DNA of 64,000 nt from Paenibacillus daejeonensis DSM 15491 (GCF_000378385.1 NZ_KB899662.1:223029-287028), one strand, 5' to 3'. Numbered from the stretch's first letter, positions 53,951 through 63,450 are shown. Notes: generated from the sequence alone by a model not told the origin. A program made the numbers and translations.

Positions 53951-54778
53951 TTACGGCTGCGGTGAACGTTTACGCTCATGCATCCAGGTTGTAATGATGC
54001 CAGCCGTCTCCTCAATGGCGCGGTCCGTCACATCAATAACCGGACAGCCGAGCTTGCGCATGACCTCTGAAGCATAGTTTAATTCTTCATGGATGCGGGC
54101 TTCTGAGGCATAGCGAGAAACGGCGGGCAGCCCCATGGATTTTAACCGCTCGGCACGAATCTTGATGATCTGGCGCGGATCCATCGTTAAACCAACAATG
54201 AGGCGCTCTGAGGAAGGAATGAGCTCAGCTGGTGGCTTCACCTCCGGCATGAGCGGCAGATTGGCCACCTTGATTCCCTTATGCGCAAGGTAGATACTGA
54301 GCGGCGTCTTCGATGTTCGAGAGACCCCGATCAGCACGACCTCCGCCTGGAGCAGTCCGCGTGCATCCTTGCCATCATCAAAGTTCACTGCAAACTCTAC
54401 AGCATCAATCCGTTGGTAATAATCGTCATCAAGCGTGTGCAAGAGTCCCGGCTCACGCCTCGGAAACCCGTTGAACGTGTCGATATAGGCTTGCATCATC
54501 GGCCCCATTACATCGACAATCCGCACGCCCCGCTGCTTGGCCTCTTCCTTCATCATCTCGCGCAGTTCCGGTTGTACCAGTGTAAAAGCGATGAATCCTC
54601 CCGTTGCCGCGGCTTCCGTAACGATGGAGATAATCTCTTCCTCCGTCCGGATATGACCATATCGCCGAAGCTCTACCTCTCCTGCCGGGAACTGGCGAAT
54701 GGTCGCCCGTGCGACCGCTTCCGCCGTTTCGCCTACGGCATCTGAACAGACATAAATAATCCGCTGCTGTTGTGTCAA
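53951..54778 (-). CDS. Bifunctional kinase/pyrophosphorylase regulating PPDK or PEP synthase (DUF299, YqfL-like)
   Basis: 275 residues. IIYVCSDAVGETAEAVARA at the N-terminus and the P-loop-like GVSRTSKTPLSIYLA at about residue 150 are family signatures, with GLTMDPRQIIKIR later. By family it phosphorylates and dephosphorylates a Thr of pyruvate phosphate dikinase or PEP synthase. It starts 12 bp after ccpN ends, matching the yqzB-yqfL gene pair of Bacillus subtilis, where the protein supports gluconeogenesis. Confidence 0.93.
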   Translation of the reverse strand: MTQQQRIIYVCSDAVGETAEAVARATIRQFPAGEVELRRYGHIRTEEEIISIVTEAAATGGFIAFTLVQPELREMMKEEAKQRGVRIVDVMGPMMQAYIDTFNGFPRREPGLLHTLDDDYYQRIDAVEFAVNFDDGKDARGLLQAEVVLIGVSRTSKTPLSIYLAHKGIKVANLPLMPEVKPPAELIPSSERLIVGLTMDPRQIIKIRAERLKSMGLPAVSRYASEARIHEELNYASEVMRKLGCPVIDVTDRAIEETAGIITTWMHERKRSPQP

Positions 54779-54790
54779 CTTTTGCTCCCC

Positions 54791-55435
54791 CTATTCCGCT
54801 GCTGTTACCAAATCCTTCAGAAGATGAACGACATTCGTCTTCGTCACCCAGCCGACAGCCTCCGTCCCACTCTCTGTTTCCTCCAGGACAGGCAGACAGT
54901 CCAGCTGATGCGCGATCATTTTTCTAACGGCTTCGGTGACCGGATCGTCGGGTTGCACGGTGACAATATTCGGATAGCGGGTCATAACCATACTGACTGG
55001 TATCGTCGCGGCGGTCGAATTGCCCAGCGTGACCTTCAGCAGATCCTTTGGCGTGACAATGCCCAAAAATTGCTTGTGCTCGCTAACGACGAGCAGCGTA
55101 TTCGCATTTTCCATAAATAGCGTAATGACTGCGTCATGCACCGACAACGTATCCGCGATGCTGACCGGCGAGCCCTGGACTTCACGTACCTTCATCGTCT
55201 TGAGACTCTGGAGAGCGGCATTGTCCTGACGATAGGCCGTTCCCAGAAAGTAGCCTACCTTCGGCTTGGCATCCAGCAGACCCAGCATGACCAGAAGCGA
55301 CAGGTCTGAACGAAGCGTCGGCCTGCTGACGCCCAGCATCTCAGCCAACTGTTCGCCAATGATCGGCGCGTGCTGCTTGACAATATCCATGATCTCTAAC
55401 TGACGCGCTGATAGCTCGATGTCCCATCCCCCCAT
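54791..55435 (-). CDS. ccpN: CcpN-like repressor of gluconeogenic genes (HTH plus two CBS domains)
   Basis: 214 residues. N-terminal DeoR/HTH_11-type helix-turn-helix (LSARQLEIMDIVKQHAPIIG to RPTLRSDLSLLVML), then GLLDAKPKVGYF and two CBS domains (about 85-210) for nucleotide sensing. This domain order and the fixed pairing with the yqfL-type gene identify CcpN. By homology it represses gapB- and pckA-type genes on glycolytic carbon. The first ATG is used; its ribosome site is weak. Confidence 0.92.
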   Translation of the reverse strand: MGGWDIELSARQLEIMDIVKQHAPIIGEQLAEMLGVSRPTLRSDLSLLVMLGLLDAKPKVGYFLGTAYRQDNAALQSLKTMKVREVQGSPVSIADTLSVHDAVITLFMENANTLLVVSEHKQFLGIVTPKDLLKVTLGNSTAATIPVSMVMTRYPNIVTVQPDDPVTEAVRKMIAHQLDCLPVLEETESGTEAVGWVTKTNVVHLLKDLVTAAE

Positions 55436-55639
55436 ATTTTACACAGGTTTTACCCTATCGGCTTGCATATTGCAGAACAATCCGATCCATTCGGTATATT
55501 TAATGTATCATATATATAATTAATGTACAACATTTATGGCAGACAACCTTATATCAGGTCACTCCGGAAGTGGATATTTCTAATTATAACCACGCATCCA
55601 GTAGCATCGCTGTGACCAAAATCACGACCACTGCCCCTT

Positions 55640-55821
55640 AAAGTCAAAAGTACAATTAATAGCACATGATAATAGCAAAATGACACAGTTAAAGTCAAAA
55701 GTACAACTAAATCGCTCGTTTATTGAAATATATGGGTATTCCAGCGAGATTAATTGCACTTTTGTCTTTACGGGCCTCAGTATCTCAACTCAAGCTAGAA
55801 TTAGTTGTACTTTTGACCTTA
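55640..55821. repeat. Two direct plus two inverted copies of an AAAGTCAAAAGTACAA repeat (element E)
   Basis: AAAGTCAAAAGTACAA begins at 55640 and 55691 (51 bp apart). The inverted forms end at 55770 and 55821 (also 51 bp apart). Copy 1 (ATTAAT) best fits copy 3 and copy 2 (ACTAA) best fits copy 4, an interleaved order like that of element D. The 55436-56026 gap contains this cluster, an A/T-rich promoter-like stretch before ccpN and a terminator, but no gene. Confidence 0.7.
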
Positions 55822-55978
55822 GCGCAGCCAGCCACCTCTCCCCCGCCACGCGAGATCCCCACCCACCTCCATGGACTGTATTAATGGGTTCTTCTGCTCC
55901 GCCTCCCCCTCATCATGCGATGATACGAGAAAATTAAGCGCATCACCCAAGCATCAGCGTACCGACACGCTTCCAATT

Positions 55979-56020
55979 GAAAAGGCCTGCCAAGGCGTAC
56001 AGTGTACACCTGGCAGGCCT
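55979..56020 (-). terminator. Terminator after the M3 peptidase gene
   Basis: AGGCCTGCCA (55983) pairs with TGGCAGGCCT (56011); on the minus strand TTTTC follows the stem. Confidence 0.82.
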
Positions 56021-56026
56021 CGCTTC

Positions 56027-57811
56027 TTATTCCGTCATCTCTAAAAACGTCTGGATATCCTGAACGCAGAGCGCCACCGCGCTCCGCCAAAAGTCCGGGG
56101 CTTCAAGCGACACGCCCAGATGCTTCTGGGCCAGCTCCTCTACCGTCATACGCCCGGTATCGCGCAGCAGCTCCACGTACCGATCCGCAAAGGCCGACCC
56201 TTGCTCCAGCGCGCGAGCATAAATTCCCGTACTGAACAAGTAACCAAAGGTATACGGGAAATTGTAAAACGGCACATCCGTCAAATAAAAATGCAGCTTG
56301 GATGCCCAGAAAGAAGGGTGCTTGCGTTCAACTGCCCCGCCAAACGCTGTCTCCTGGGCTTCCGTCATCAGCTCGCCCAGCTCCTCGGCGGACAATGTAC
56401 CTTCGCTGCGCTTGGCATAGAAGGCCGTCTCAAACCGGAAACGCGCATAAATGTTCATAAAGAATGCGACCGAGCGCTGGATTTTGTCCTCCAGCAGCGC
56501 CAGCTTCTCCTGTGGGTCCTGTGCCAGCTGCATGGCCGAGTCAGCCACAATCAGCTCGGCAAAGGTTGAGGCCGTTTCCGCTACATTCATCGCATATTCC
56601 TGCGCCATCGGCGGCAGATCATTCATCACATGCTGGTGATAGGCATGCCCCAGCTCATGAGCCAGCGTCGCTACATTGGATGCTGTGCCGGAGTAGGTCA
56701 TGAAGATCCGGGTCTGTCCAGTCCGCGGGAACGAGGTGCAGAAGCCCCCCGGCCGCTTGCCCGGCCGATCCTCCGCCTCGATCCATCCGTCCCGGAAAGC
56801 CGTCTCTGCAAAATCGGCCATCTGCGGGTCAAAGCTGCGGAAGCGTTCGGTGATGAATTGGGCTGCTTCCTCATAGCCGATCGTCTTGCCGGCATTGCCA
56901 AGCGGCGCTTCTACATCATGCCAATCGAGGCGCTCCACCCCGAGCAGCTTCGCCTTGCGCTCCAGATAGGCAATCAGCTGCGGCTTGCTCTCCTCGATAG
57001 CAGACCACATGGCATCGAGTGTGCCTTCACTCATCCGGTTCATCTGCAGCGGCTCCTGCAGCACCGAGGACCAGCCCCGCTGCTTGTAGAGCTGGAGCCG
57101 GAAGCCTGCCAGCCGGTTCAGTGCATCAGCGCACAGCACAGACTGGCTGCCCCAGACCCGCTCCCATTCGTCAAATGCAGCTACCCGCACCGAACGATCC
57201 GGATGAGACAGCAGGTTATGCATCTGCCCGGCCGAGAGCTCACGTGCCTCTCCCGCTTCAGGCGGCGAGGTGAAGCGGGCTCCGGAGACGATCGTATTGT
57301 ACAGCTCTCCCCATCCGTGATACCCGTCTACGGCCAGACTGCTGACCAGTGCTTCCTGCTCGGGCGGCAGCTTCCTTCGCGCCAGCTCGCGACGTTCTGC
57401 CAGATAGAACGCAGCGTCCGCCAGCTGCGGCTGCTGAATCCATGTCTGCCAGACTTCATCCGGCTGACGGCTCAGCGCCTCGTCAAATCCGGTCAGCGCT
57501 TGTCCGAACTCGGCAGCCAGTGTCTGCACGCGGTTGTTGAGACGCGAGGCCCGTGTATCGGTCATCTGTTCGGCCATCAAACAGGAGACAAAGGATTCGG
57601 CCTCTCGCAGCCGCTCAAGAATAGATTGCACCGTAGTCGTCCAAGCATTTAAGGTCTCCCCTGTGACGTTTCCATTCTGCTCTGCCGTCTCTGTCTGCAG
57701 CTGTCCAATCTCACGGGAGAGCTGCTCCAGTTCCTCTGCGAAGCTCGCCGATGACGATCCGCCTGCAAAGAATACCTCCAGATCCCAACTCGTGGGCAAC
57801 CCTTTCTCCAT
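56027..57811 (-). CDS. M3-family oligoendopeptidase (PepF-like)
   Basis: 594 residues from the ATG 8 nt after AGGAG; 26 upstream codons are open but overlap the promoter region. N-terminal helical region (PSTWDLE-type start, here PTSWDLEVFF), then the peptidase M3 domain with the zinc motif HELGHAYHQH (HExxH) near residue 370 and the third ligand in ETASTFAELI. It is a cytosolic zinc enzyme that trims short peptides. It is a single-gene unit with its own terminator. Confidence 0.93.
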   Translation of the reverse strand: MEKGLPTSWDLEVFFAGGSSSASFAEELEQLSREIGQLQTETAEQNGNVTGETLNAWTTTVQSILERLREAESFVSCLMAEQMTDTRASRLNNRVQTLAAEFGQALTGFDEALSRQPDEVWQTWIQQPQLADAAFYLAERRELARRKLPPEQEALVSSLAVDGYHGWGELYNTIVSGARFTSPPEAGEARELSAGQMHNLLSHPDRSVRVAAFDEWERVWGSQSVLCADALNRLAGFRLQLYKQRGWSSVLQEPLQMNRMSEGTLDAMWSAIEESKPQLIAYLERKAKLLGVERLDWHDVEAPLGNAGKTIGYEEAAQFITERFRSFDPQMADFAETAFRDGWIEAEDRPGKRPGGFCTSFPRTGQTRIFMTYSGTASNVATLAHELGHAYHQHVMNDLPPMAQEYAMNVAETASTFAELIVADSAMQLAQDPQEKLALLEDKIQRSVAFFMNIYARFRFETAFYAKRSEGTLSAEELGELMTEAQETAFGGAVERKHPSFWASKLHFYLTDVPFYNFPYTFGYLFSTGIYARALEQGSAFADRYVELLRDTGRMTVEELAQKHLGVSLEAPDFWRSAVALCVQDIQTFLEMTE

Positions 57812-57943
57812 CGTCACCACTCCTTTTTTATGTAGACCTGCTATTTGCGCAAAACCCGCCGACAGGTGTATAACTATACTATGCTTCAAAAGGCCATGCC
57901 TGTTAAGACGCTCTTATAAAACTAAACCCAGGAGGGATGTACC

Positions 57944-58114
57944 ATGTCCAGACCCTTGCAGATTTCTGCCGAAACGGCCATTAAGCTCTCCGAGCAGCTA
58001 GGTGTGCCGATTGAGCACCTCATGCACATGCCACGCCATATCCTGCTGCAAAAAATGGCCGAGCTGGCAGCCAAAGAAGCCGCATCCGAAACGAAGGACA
58101 AGCCCGAATCATGA
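57944..58114 (+). CDS. YycC-family small protein
   Basis: 56 residues, ATG 7 nt after GGAGGG. The sequence RPLQISAETAIKLSEQLGVP followed by HLMHMPRHILLQKMAEL is characteristic of the YycC-like family (PF14174) of Bacillota; its role is unknown. The stop codon overlaps the ATG of the next gene (ATGA), so the two are translationally coupled. Confidence 0.82.
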   Translation: MSRPLQISAETAIKLSEQLGVPIEHLMHMPRHILLQKMAELAAKEAASETKDKPES

Positions 58115-58353
58115 TCCCACTCGAGCGCTGCTTGCCCTATGACCAGACGATGGGCGACCTGTATGTCCCGGAATGCCCATTTTGCGGTGAAGAACAGGTG
58201 CTGCTCCCCATGAAGCCGCAGGAGCTACAGGAGATTGCAGACGGCCGCAAACGCCTGTTGGTCTTTCCGTGCTGCAGGAACAAAGTGACCCTGCTGGATA
58301 CGGACAACGATTATTTGCTCACAGACACTGTGATCCGACGGCTGGGCACCTAA
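58111..58353 (+). CDS. Small zinc-ribbon-like protein of unknown function
   Basis: 80 residues, coupled to yycC by a 4-bp overlap. CPFC near residue 23 and CC near residue 55 could bind a metal ion as a compact zinc ribbon. No further domain, signal peptide or membrane segment is visible. Function unknown; the fixed coupling to the YycC-like gene suggests a shared role. Confidence 0.75.
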   Translation: MIPLERCLPYDQTMGDLYVPECPFCGEEQVLLPMKPQELQEIADGRKRLLVFPCCRNKVTLLDTDNDYLLTDTVIRRLGT

Positions 58354-58366
58354 GCCCAGACCGTCG
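58336..58366. terminator. Hairpin between convergent genes, overlapping a stop codon
   Basis: CGACGGCTGGGC pairs with GCCCAGaCCGTCG around ACCTAA. The stem is strong but has no T-run on either side. It fills the gap between the zinc-ribbon gene and the DUF2225 gene. Confidence 0.55.
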
Positions 58367-58369
58367 CCA

Positions 58370-59074
58370 CTATTGAGAGGCTTTCATTTCCTCAGGAATC
58401 TCCAGCTTTTTGGCCAGCATGTCTTCGCGCAACAGCTGCCATTGCTCCCTTGACGCCCGGATCATAGCCGCATCGACGATCCGCTTGTCGTGAATAACAC
58501 GCGAGAACCATTTCACGGCTTCGTATGGTTCGTCCAGACGCCGATTCAGTTCCCCGATCAGATACATCAGTCGTGCATTGTTCACTGAACCGCCTTCCAC
58601 CTCATACACCCGAACGTAAGAATCCAGTGCATACCGGAGAAAACGCAGTTCCTGCTCGGTTTCGTCCTTGTAGCGATACAACCAGGCAATATGCTGCAAT
58701 AGCCCTGCAATAATACGTTCCTTATCTCGTACCGTCTGAGCGCACAGGAGGGCCAGCTTATAGCTCTGCAGGGCCTGCTCCCAGGTGCGTTTGCCCCCGT
58801 AATCGCGGGCAGTCCAGCTGCTTCCCAGCTTATCGCGATACAGCTTGCGCTGCACTTCATTCAGGACGGCAATTGAATTCTCGGTCGAAGCGAACCCGCA
58901 ATTCGGGCAGACACGGACCACATAATAATCCGGGTTATGCCCTTCCTTGTAATAAGCGCAAAAATCGCTGTCGGTGCGAATCGCCTTTTTGAAGCTCTGT
59001 CGCACGCGGGAGGTCTCGAAGGTCCGCTCGCAGCAGACGCACTGAATTTTGATCGTATACAGCGGCTCCAGCAC
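58370..59074 (-). CDS. DUF2225-family protein
   Basis: 234 residues from a GTG placed 8 nt after GAGGAGG and directly abutting the globin stop codon. The N-terminus has two CxxC pairs (CVCC, then VRVCPNCGFAS) that probably bind zinc, followed by a helical, TPR-like region. This layout defines DUF2225, common in Bacillota; the role is unknown. It is co-transcribed with the truncated globin gene. Confidence 0.85.
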   Translation of the reverse strand: MLEPLYTIKIQCVCCERTFETSRVRQSFKKAIRTDSDFCAYYKEGHNPDYYVVRVCPNCGFASTENSIAVLNEVQRKLYRDKLGSSWTARDYGGKRTWEQALQSYKLALLCAQTVRDKERIIAGLLQHIAWLYRYKDETEQELRFLRYALDSYVRVYEVEGGSVNNARLMYLIGELNRRLDEPYEAVKWFSRVIHDKRIVDAAMIRASREQWQLLREDMLAKKLEIPEEMKASQ

Positions 59075-59464
59075 CTATTCGTCCTCCTCTTCCGTATTAA
59101 TGAAATGGAAGGCCGGGGCCGATAAACGGTCCAATATGACTTCCCGCAGCTCAGCGTTCATGCCCAGCTCCTCCAGCGCCCCTCTCATGCACTCCAGCCA
59201 AGCCAGTGCACGCTCTCTGTTGATTGGAAAAGGCATATGCCGTGCCCGCATCATCGGATGGCCGTACTGCTCCGAATAGCGCATAGGTCCTCCGAAAAAC
59301 TGTGTCAAGAACAAGGTCTGCTTGTCCATAACCGGTGTTATATCTTCAGGAAAAAGAGGACCCAGAAGGGGATGCGCCTGAACCCTTGGATAGAAAGCCT
59401 CAACAATCGCCCGGACCCCCGCTTCCTCGCCTACTGTTTCATAGATGGTCATTTTTGTCGTCAT
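59075..59464 (-). CDS. Truncated haemoglobin, group II (YjbI-like)
   Basis: 129 residues, the usual length. TIYETVGEEAGVRAIVEAFYPRVQAHPLLGPLFP at the N-terminus, FLTQFFGGPMRYSEQYGHPMMRARHMPFPI (with the proximal His in RARH) and AWLECM match group II globins such as YjbI. It binds haem and may handle oxygen, NO or peroxide. The start follows GGAGC at about 11 nt. It is the first gene of a two-gene unit with the DUF2225 gene. Confidence 0.92.
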   Translation of the reverse strand: MTTKMTIYETVGEEAGVRAIVEAFYPRVQAHPLLGPLFPEDITPVMDKQTLFLTQFFGGPMRYSEQYGHPMMRARHMPFPINRERALAWLECMRGALEELGMNAELREVILDRLSAPAFHFINTEEEDE

Positions 59465-59748
59465 ATCGAGTCAGAGCTCCCATACCAAGTATTCGAGAGA
59501 GAGAGTCTCGTCTCTCCCGCTAGATGAATAGATGTCGCCGTTTGTTTTCAAGTGAGACTATTATACCATACTGCCGTGCATGGAGATATGTCCCAGGTCC
59601 GGCGTGAATGCATGTGGGCAAGCCCTGACAGCGAGATAAGCCAATTTTTCTGGGGTTTGCCTCCTTCACAGTGCTGCCTGTCCCGCCTTCTGCATATATC
59701 TCAATATAGGTATGTCCAAAATGGGTTTATTGCGCAAGGAGGGCTGTC

Positions 59749-60807
59749 ATGCTGAGACGTCTCACTCATCCGGTCTTGTGGACCGCTCTGCTTGCCAGCG
59801 CGCTCTCGCTTCTGCTTGCCGTCTTCCCCGAAGCGGCACTTGGCGCATCCGTCCGCGGCATTGCAATCTGGTGGGAAGTCCTGTTTCCCTCCCTATTCAC
59901 CTTCTTCGTCCTCTCGGAAATCCTGCTGGGATTCGGAGTCGTTCACTTCTTCGGCACCATGCTGGACCCGCTGATGCGCCCCGTGTTCCGGATTCCCGGC
60001 ATAGGCGGGTTCGTCATGACCATGGGACTGGTGGCTGGCTATCCTGTCGGAGCCCGATTGACAACACAGCTGCGGGAACAAGGGCTGGTCAATCGTGCGG
60101 AAGGGGAGCGGCTTGTTGCCTTTACCACTTCTTCGGACCCGATTTTTCTCATTGGTGCCGTCTCGGTCGGCTTCTTCCATAACGTTGCCGTCGCCCCACT
60201 GCTCGCCGCCGCCCATTATGGCTCTGTGATGATGATTGGTGTCATGATGCGGTTTCATGATCGGCGCGCACCCTCCACGCCGCCCCCCCAACAAGAACAG
60301 GCGACAGGCGGCAGATTCCGGGCATCTCTGGCTGCCATGCACAAGGCAAGGCTGGAGGATGGTCGCGAGTTCGGCACGCTGCTGCATGACGCAATCCAAT
60401 CCGCTCTTCGCCTGATGCTGGTCGTTGGCGGTTTGGTCGTGTTCTTCTCGGTGATGATGGAAGTGCTGACACAGGCAGGTGCGATCCCAAGGTTAGCCGC
60501 CTGGATCGATGCGCTGATGAGAATGGTTGGCCTGCCCTCATCCTTGTCGGACGCCATTATTAGCGGACTATTCGAGGTGACACTGGGTTCACGCGAGGCC
60601 GGGGCAGCAGGCGGATCGCTCATCCATCAGTTGGCCATTGCCGCCTGGGTGCTTTCTTGGGGAGGACTGTCCGTGCATGCACAGGTCGCCAGTCTGATCA
60701 GCCGCTCTGGCATGCGCTATGGTCCTTTTTTAGTGGCCAGGCTGGTGCACAGCTTTTTAGCTGTGTTTCTCGTTTACGCGTTGTGGGGATGGCTGGGTCC
60801 CGTGTGA
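59749..60807 (+). CDS. ylbJ: Sporulation integral membrane protein YlbJ
   Basis: 352 residues, ATG after AAGGAGG. Multi-helix membrane protein with the nucleoside-recognition (Gate) type segments PSLFTFFVLSEILLGFG and GLVAGYPVGARLTTQL, the latter typical of YlbJ, then a charged cytoplasmic loop (about 165-205) and a second helical half. In Bacillus subtilis YlbJ is made in the mother cell under sigma-E and is needed for spore cortex formation. It indicates a spore-former. The 59465-59748 gap before it shows no gene. Confidence 0.87.
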   Translation: MLRRLTHPVLWTALLASALSLLLAVFPEAALGASVRGIAIWWEVLFPSLFTFFVLSEILLGFGVVHFFGTMLDPLMRPVFRIPGIGGFVMTMGLVAGYPVGARLTTQLREQGLVNRAEGERLVAFTTSSDPIFLIGAVSVGFFHNVAVAPLLAAAHYGSVMMIGVMMRFHDRRAPSTPPPQQEQATGGRFRASLAAMHKARLEDGREFGTLLHDAIQSALRLMLVVGGLVVFFSVMMEVLTQAGAIPRLAAWIDALMRMVGLPSSLSDAIISGLFEVTLGSREAGAAGGSLIHQLAIAAWVLSWGGLSVHAQVASLISRSGMRYGPFLVARLVHSFLAVFLVYALWGWLGPV

Positions 60808-60875
60808 GATTGTGTTTCGGACCGTTTTCCGCTATCATTCAGTGTAGAATCAAGACGAGGAAGGGGCCGTTACTG

Positions 60876-61673
60876 TTGAGATATGCTGTACTGGACCGAG
60901 GAGATTCCCTGTCGCAGGGGCTCGCGGAGAAACTTCACCGACTGGCGGCAGACAAAGGCTTTACCCATGATCAGGACGAGCCCGAGATCGTGATTTCGAT
61001 CGGCGGGGACGGCACATTGCTTCACGCTTTTCATACCTTTTTGCACAAGCTGGATCATGTTTCTTTTATCGGAGTACATACGGGCCACCTCGGCTTCTAT
61101 GCCGACTGGCAAGCCAATGAACTGGAGGATCTCGTCGATCGGATGGCGACGGCAGAGCCGTTTCTCGTACGTTATCCACTCGCCAAAATCGAACTCGACA
61201 CCTCCGATGGCAAAACCGACTATCTGGCGCTTAACGAATTTACGCTGAAGGGTGTCAATGCCACGCTTGTCGCTCAGCTCAATGTCAATGACGAGTTGTT
61301 CGAGATGTTCCGGGGGGACGGCATTGTGATCTCGACACCGACTGGCAGTACCGCTTATAACAAAAGTGTCGGCGGTGCGGTATTGCATCCGTCCATACCA
61401 TCCCTGCAAATCGCCGAGATCGCGTCGATTAACAACCGCGTGTATCGGACCTTGGGCTCTTCCATCGTTCTGCCCGAGCACCATCATGTGGACATTATTT
61501 CAAAAAAAGAGCAGCGCCTGCTGCTTGCCATTGATCATATCAATATTGAGAGGGAGGACATCCATGCCATCCGCTGCAGCGTCTCTGACCTGCGTGTCCG
61601 GTTTGCCCGCTATCGACCGTTCCCGTTCTGGAACCGGGTGCGCGAGGCGTTTCTTGGCTATGATGTAAGGTAG
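60876..61673 (+). CDS. nadK: NAD kinase
   Basis: 265 residues from a TTG about 9 nt after AGGAAGGGG; the frame is open 73 codons further, but that part lies in ylbJ and its tail. The length equals that of Bacillus NAD kinases. EIVISIGGDGTLLHAF (GGDG motif), the NE-containing LALNEFTLKG, and GDGIVISTPTGSTAYNKSVGGAV are clear. It makes NADP from NAD and ATP in the cytoplasm. The next gene starts 3 bp after its stop. Confidence 0.95.
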   Translation: MRYAVLDRGDSLSQGLAEKLHRLAADKGFTHDQDEPEIVISIGGDGTLLHAFHTFLHKLDHVSFIGVHTGHLGFYADWQANELEDLVDRMATAEPFLVRYPLAKIELDTSDGKTDYLALNEFTLKGVNATLVAQLNVNDELFEMFRGDGIVISTPTGSTAYNKSVGGAVLHPSIPSLQIAEIASINNRVYRTLGSSIVLPEHHHVDIISKKEQRLLLAIDHINIEREDIHAIRCSVSDLRVRFARYRPFPFWNRVREAFLGYDVR

Positions 61674-61676
61674 CAG

Positions 61677-63416
61677 ATGAAAGAGCTCCGAATGTACCTC
61701 AAGTTCGTCAAGCCCTACAAGGGACTTGTCGCACTTACCTTGTTGATCGGTATGGTCAAGTTTGCGATACCGCTCATGATGCCGCTTTTTCTCAAATATG
61801 TAATCGACGATATTCTGATGGCTCCCAAGCCCATCGCCGAGCAAACCACACAGCTGCTGACGGTGATCGGGCTTGCTTTTGTCGTCTTCATTGTTGTCCG
61901 TTATCCGATTGAATACTACCGGCAATATTACGCGCAGCTTACGACCAGCAAAATTCTGTTCGATCTGCGCAACAAGCTCTATGCCCATCTGCAGCGGCTA
62001 TCGCTGCGGTTCTATCAGAGCCGCAAGAGTGGCGAGATTATCTCCCGAATGGTCAACGACGCCGAGCAGACCAAAGCCATCGTTGAAACGGGGCTTATGA
62101 ATGTCTGGCTGGACATTTTCACCCTCTCGATTGCCATTGTCATTATGGCCACTATGAATGTTCCACTGACACTGGTCGCGATCATTGTGCTGCCGTTCTA
62201 TGCGTATGCGGTCAAAAAGCTGTATAAGCGATTACGGGACTATTCCCGTTCCCGTTCCGCTGCACTAGCGGATATGCAGGGCTATCTGAACGAGCATGTG
62301 AATGGCATCCCTGTCGTCAAGAGCTTCACGCTGGAGAAGCATGAGCAAGAGCAGTTTGGCGGCAAAAACGGCCACTTCCTGAGCCGGGCAATTGCACTGA
62401 CCAAATGGAACGCTCTGACGACCGGCATCATCAATACGCTAACCGAGCTTGCTCCGCTGCTGGTGCTTGCTTATGGCGGCTATCTAGTCATCACTAAGGA
62501 TCTTTCGCTAGGCGAGTTTGTGGCCTTCTATGGCTATCTGGACCGGCTGTATACGCCGCTACGGCGGTTAGTCAATGCATCAACTACACTGACACAGGCT
62601 TCGGCCTCGATGGAACGGGTGATGGAACTGCTGGCTGAGCCCCCGGATGTAACGGATTCGCCAAATGCCCGAGAGCTGAAAAATGTTCGGGGAACCGTGG
62701 AGTTGGAGCGCGTGTCCTTCCGGTACCGCGATGAAAACGATTGGGTGCTGCGCGATGTTAGCCTGAGGATCGCTCCTGGCGAGACCGTGGCGTTAGTCGG
62801 CATGAGCGGAGGCGGTAAATCCACGCTCATAAGCCTTTTGCCGCGTTTCTACGATGTGCAAGAAGGTGAGATTCGCATCGATGGTCAGGAGGTGCGGGAG
62901 GTCACTTTGCAAAGTCTGCGCTCGCAGATTGGCATGGTGCTGCAGGACAACATCCTGTTCAGCGGCAGCGTCCGTGAGAACATCCTGCTCGGCAATCCCG
63001 TCGCCACCGAGGAAGCCATGAGGGAGGCGGCCCGCCGGGCCAATGCCGAGGGCTTCATCGAATCGTTGCCAGACGGCTACGATACGGAGATTGGGGAGCG
63101 CGGCGTCAAGCTATCAGGCGGTCAGAAACAGCGAGTCGCGATTGCCCGTGTGTTCCTCAAGGACCCGGCAATTCTAATTCTGGACGAAGCCACATCCGCC
63201 CTGGATTTGGAGTCAGAGCAGCTCATTCAGAACGCTCTCAAGGAGCTGTCCACTAACCGGACGACCATTATTGTCGCCCACCGGCTCTCCACCATCACCC
63301 ACGCCGACCAGATCATCGTCATGGAGCACGGCGCCATTGTCGAGCAAGGCAGGCACGAGGAGCTCATGCGGCTTAACGGCGCATATGCACGGCTGTACAG
63401 CGTCCAGCACCTGTAG
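61677..63416 (+). CDS. ABC exporter, fused permease and ATPase (MsbA/BmrA-like)
   Basis: 579 residues. Six membrane helices in the first about 310 residues, then an ATPase domain: Walker A GMSGGGKSTL near residue 377, signature LSGGQKQR, Walker B ILILDEATSALD and a His-containing switch VAHRLS. It is a homodimeric type IV exporter of lipids or drugs. It starts 3 bp after nadK, so is in the same operon. The substrate is unknown. No terminator was seen after it before the tandem arrays. Confidence 0.93.
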   Translation: MKELRMYLKFVKPYKGLVALTLLIGMVKFAIPLMMPLFLKYVIDDILMAPKPIAEQTTQLLTVIGLAFVVFIVVRYPIEYYRQYYAQLTTSKILFDLRNKLYAHLQRLSLRFYQSRKSGEIISRMVNDAEQTKAIVETGLMNVWLDIFTLSIAIVIMATMNVPLTLVAIIVLPFYAYAVKKLYKRLRDYSRSRSAALADMQGYLNEHVNGIPVVKSFTLEKHEQEQFGGKNGHFLSRAIALTKWNALTTGIINTLTELAPLLVLAYGGYLVITKDLSLGEFVAFYGYLDRLYTPLRRLVNASTTLTQASASMERVMELLAEPPDVTDSPNARELKNVRGTVELERVSFRYRDENDWVLRDVSLRIAPGETVALVGMSGGGKSTLISLLPRFYDVQEGEIRIDGQEVREVTLQSLRSQIGMVLQDNILFSGSVRENILLGNPVATEEAMREAARRANAEGFIESLPDGYDTEIGERGVKLSGGQKQRVAIARVFLKDPAILILDEATSALDLESEQLIQNALKELSTNRTTIIVAHRLSTITHADQIIVMEHGAIVEQGRHEELMRLNGAYARLYSVQHL

Positions 63417-63450
63417 GTCTGGCCGGGCTGACGCCAATGCTACGCAGTTC

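Noticed and set aside
60657..60875. N-terminal extension of NAD kinase by 73 codons
   Set aside because: The extension overlaps ylbJ in another frame and has no kinase sequence; the TTG at 60876 has a good ribosome site and gives the normal length.
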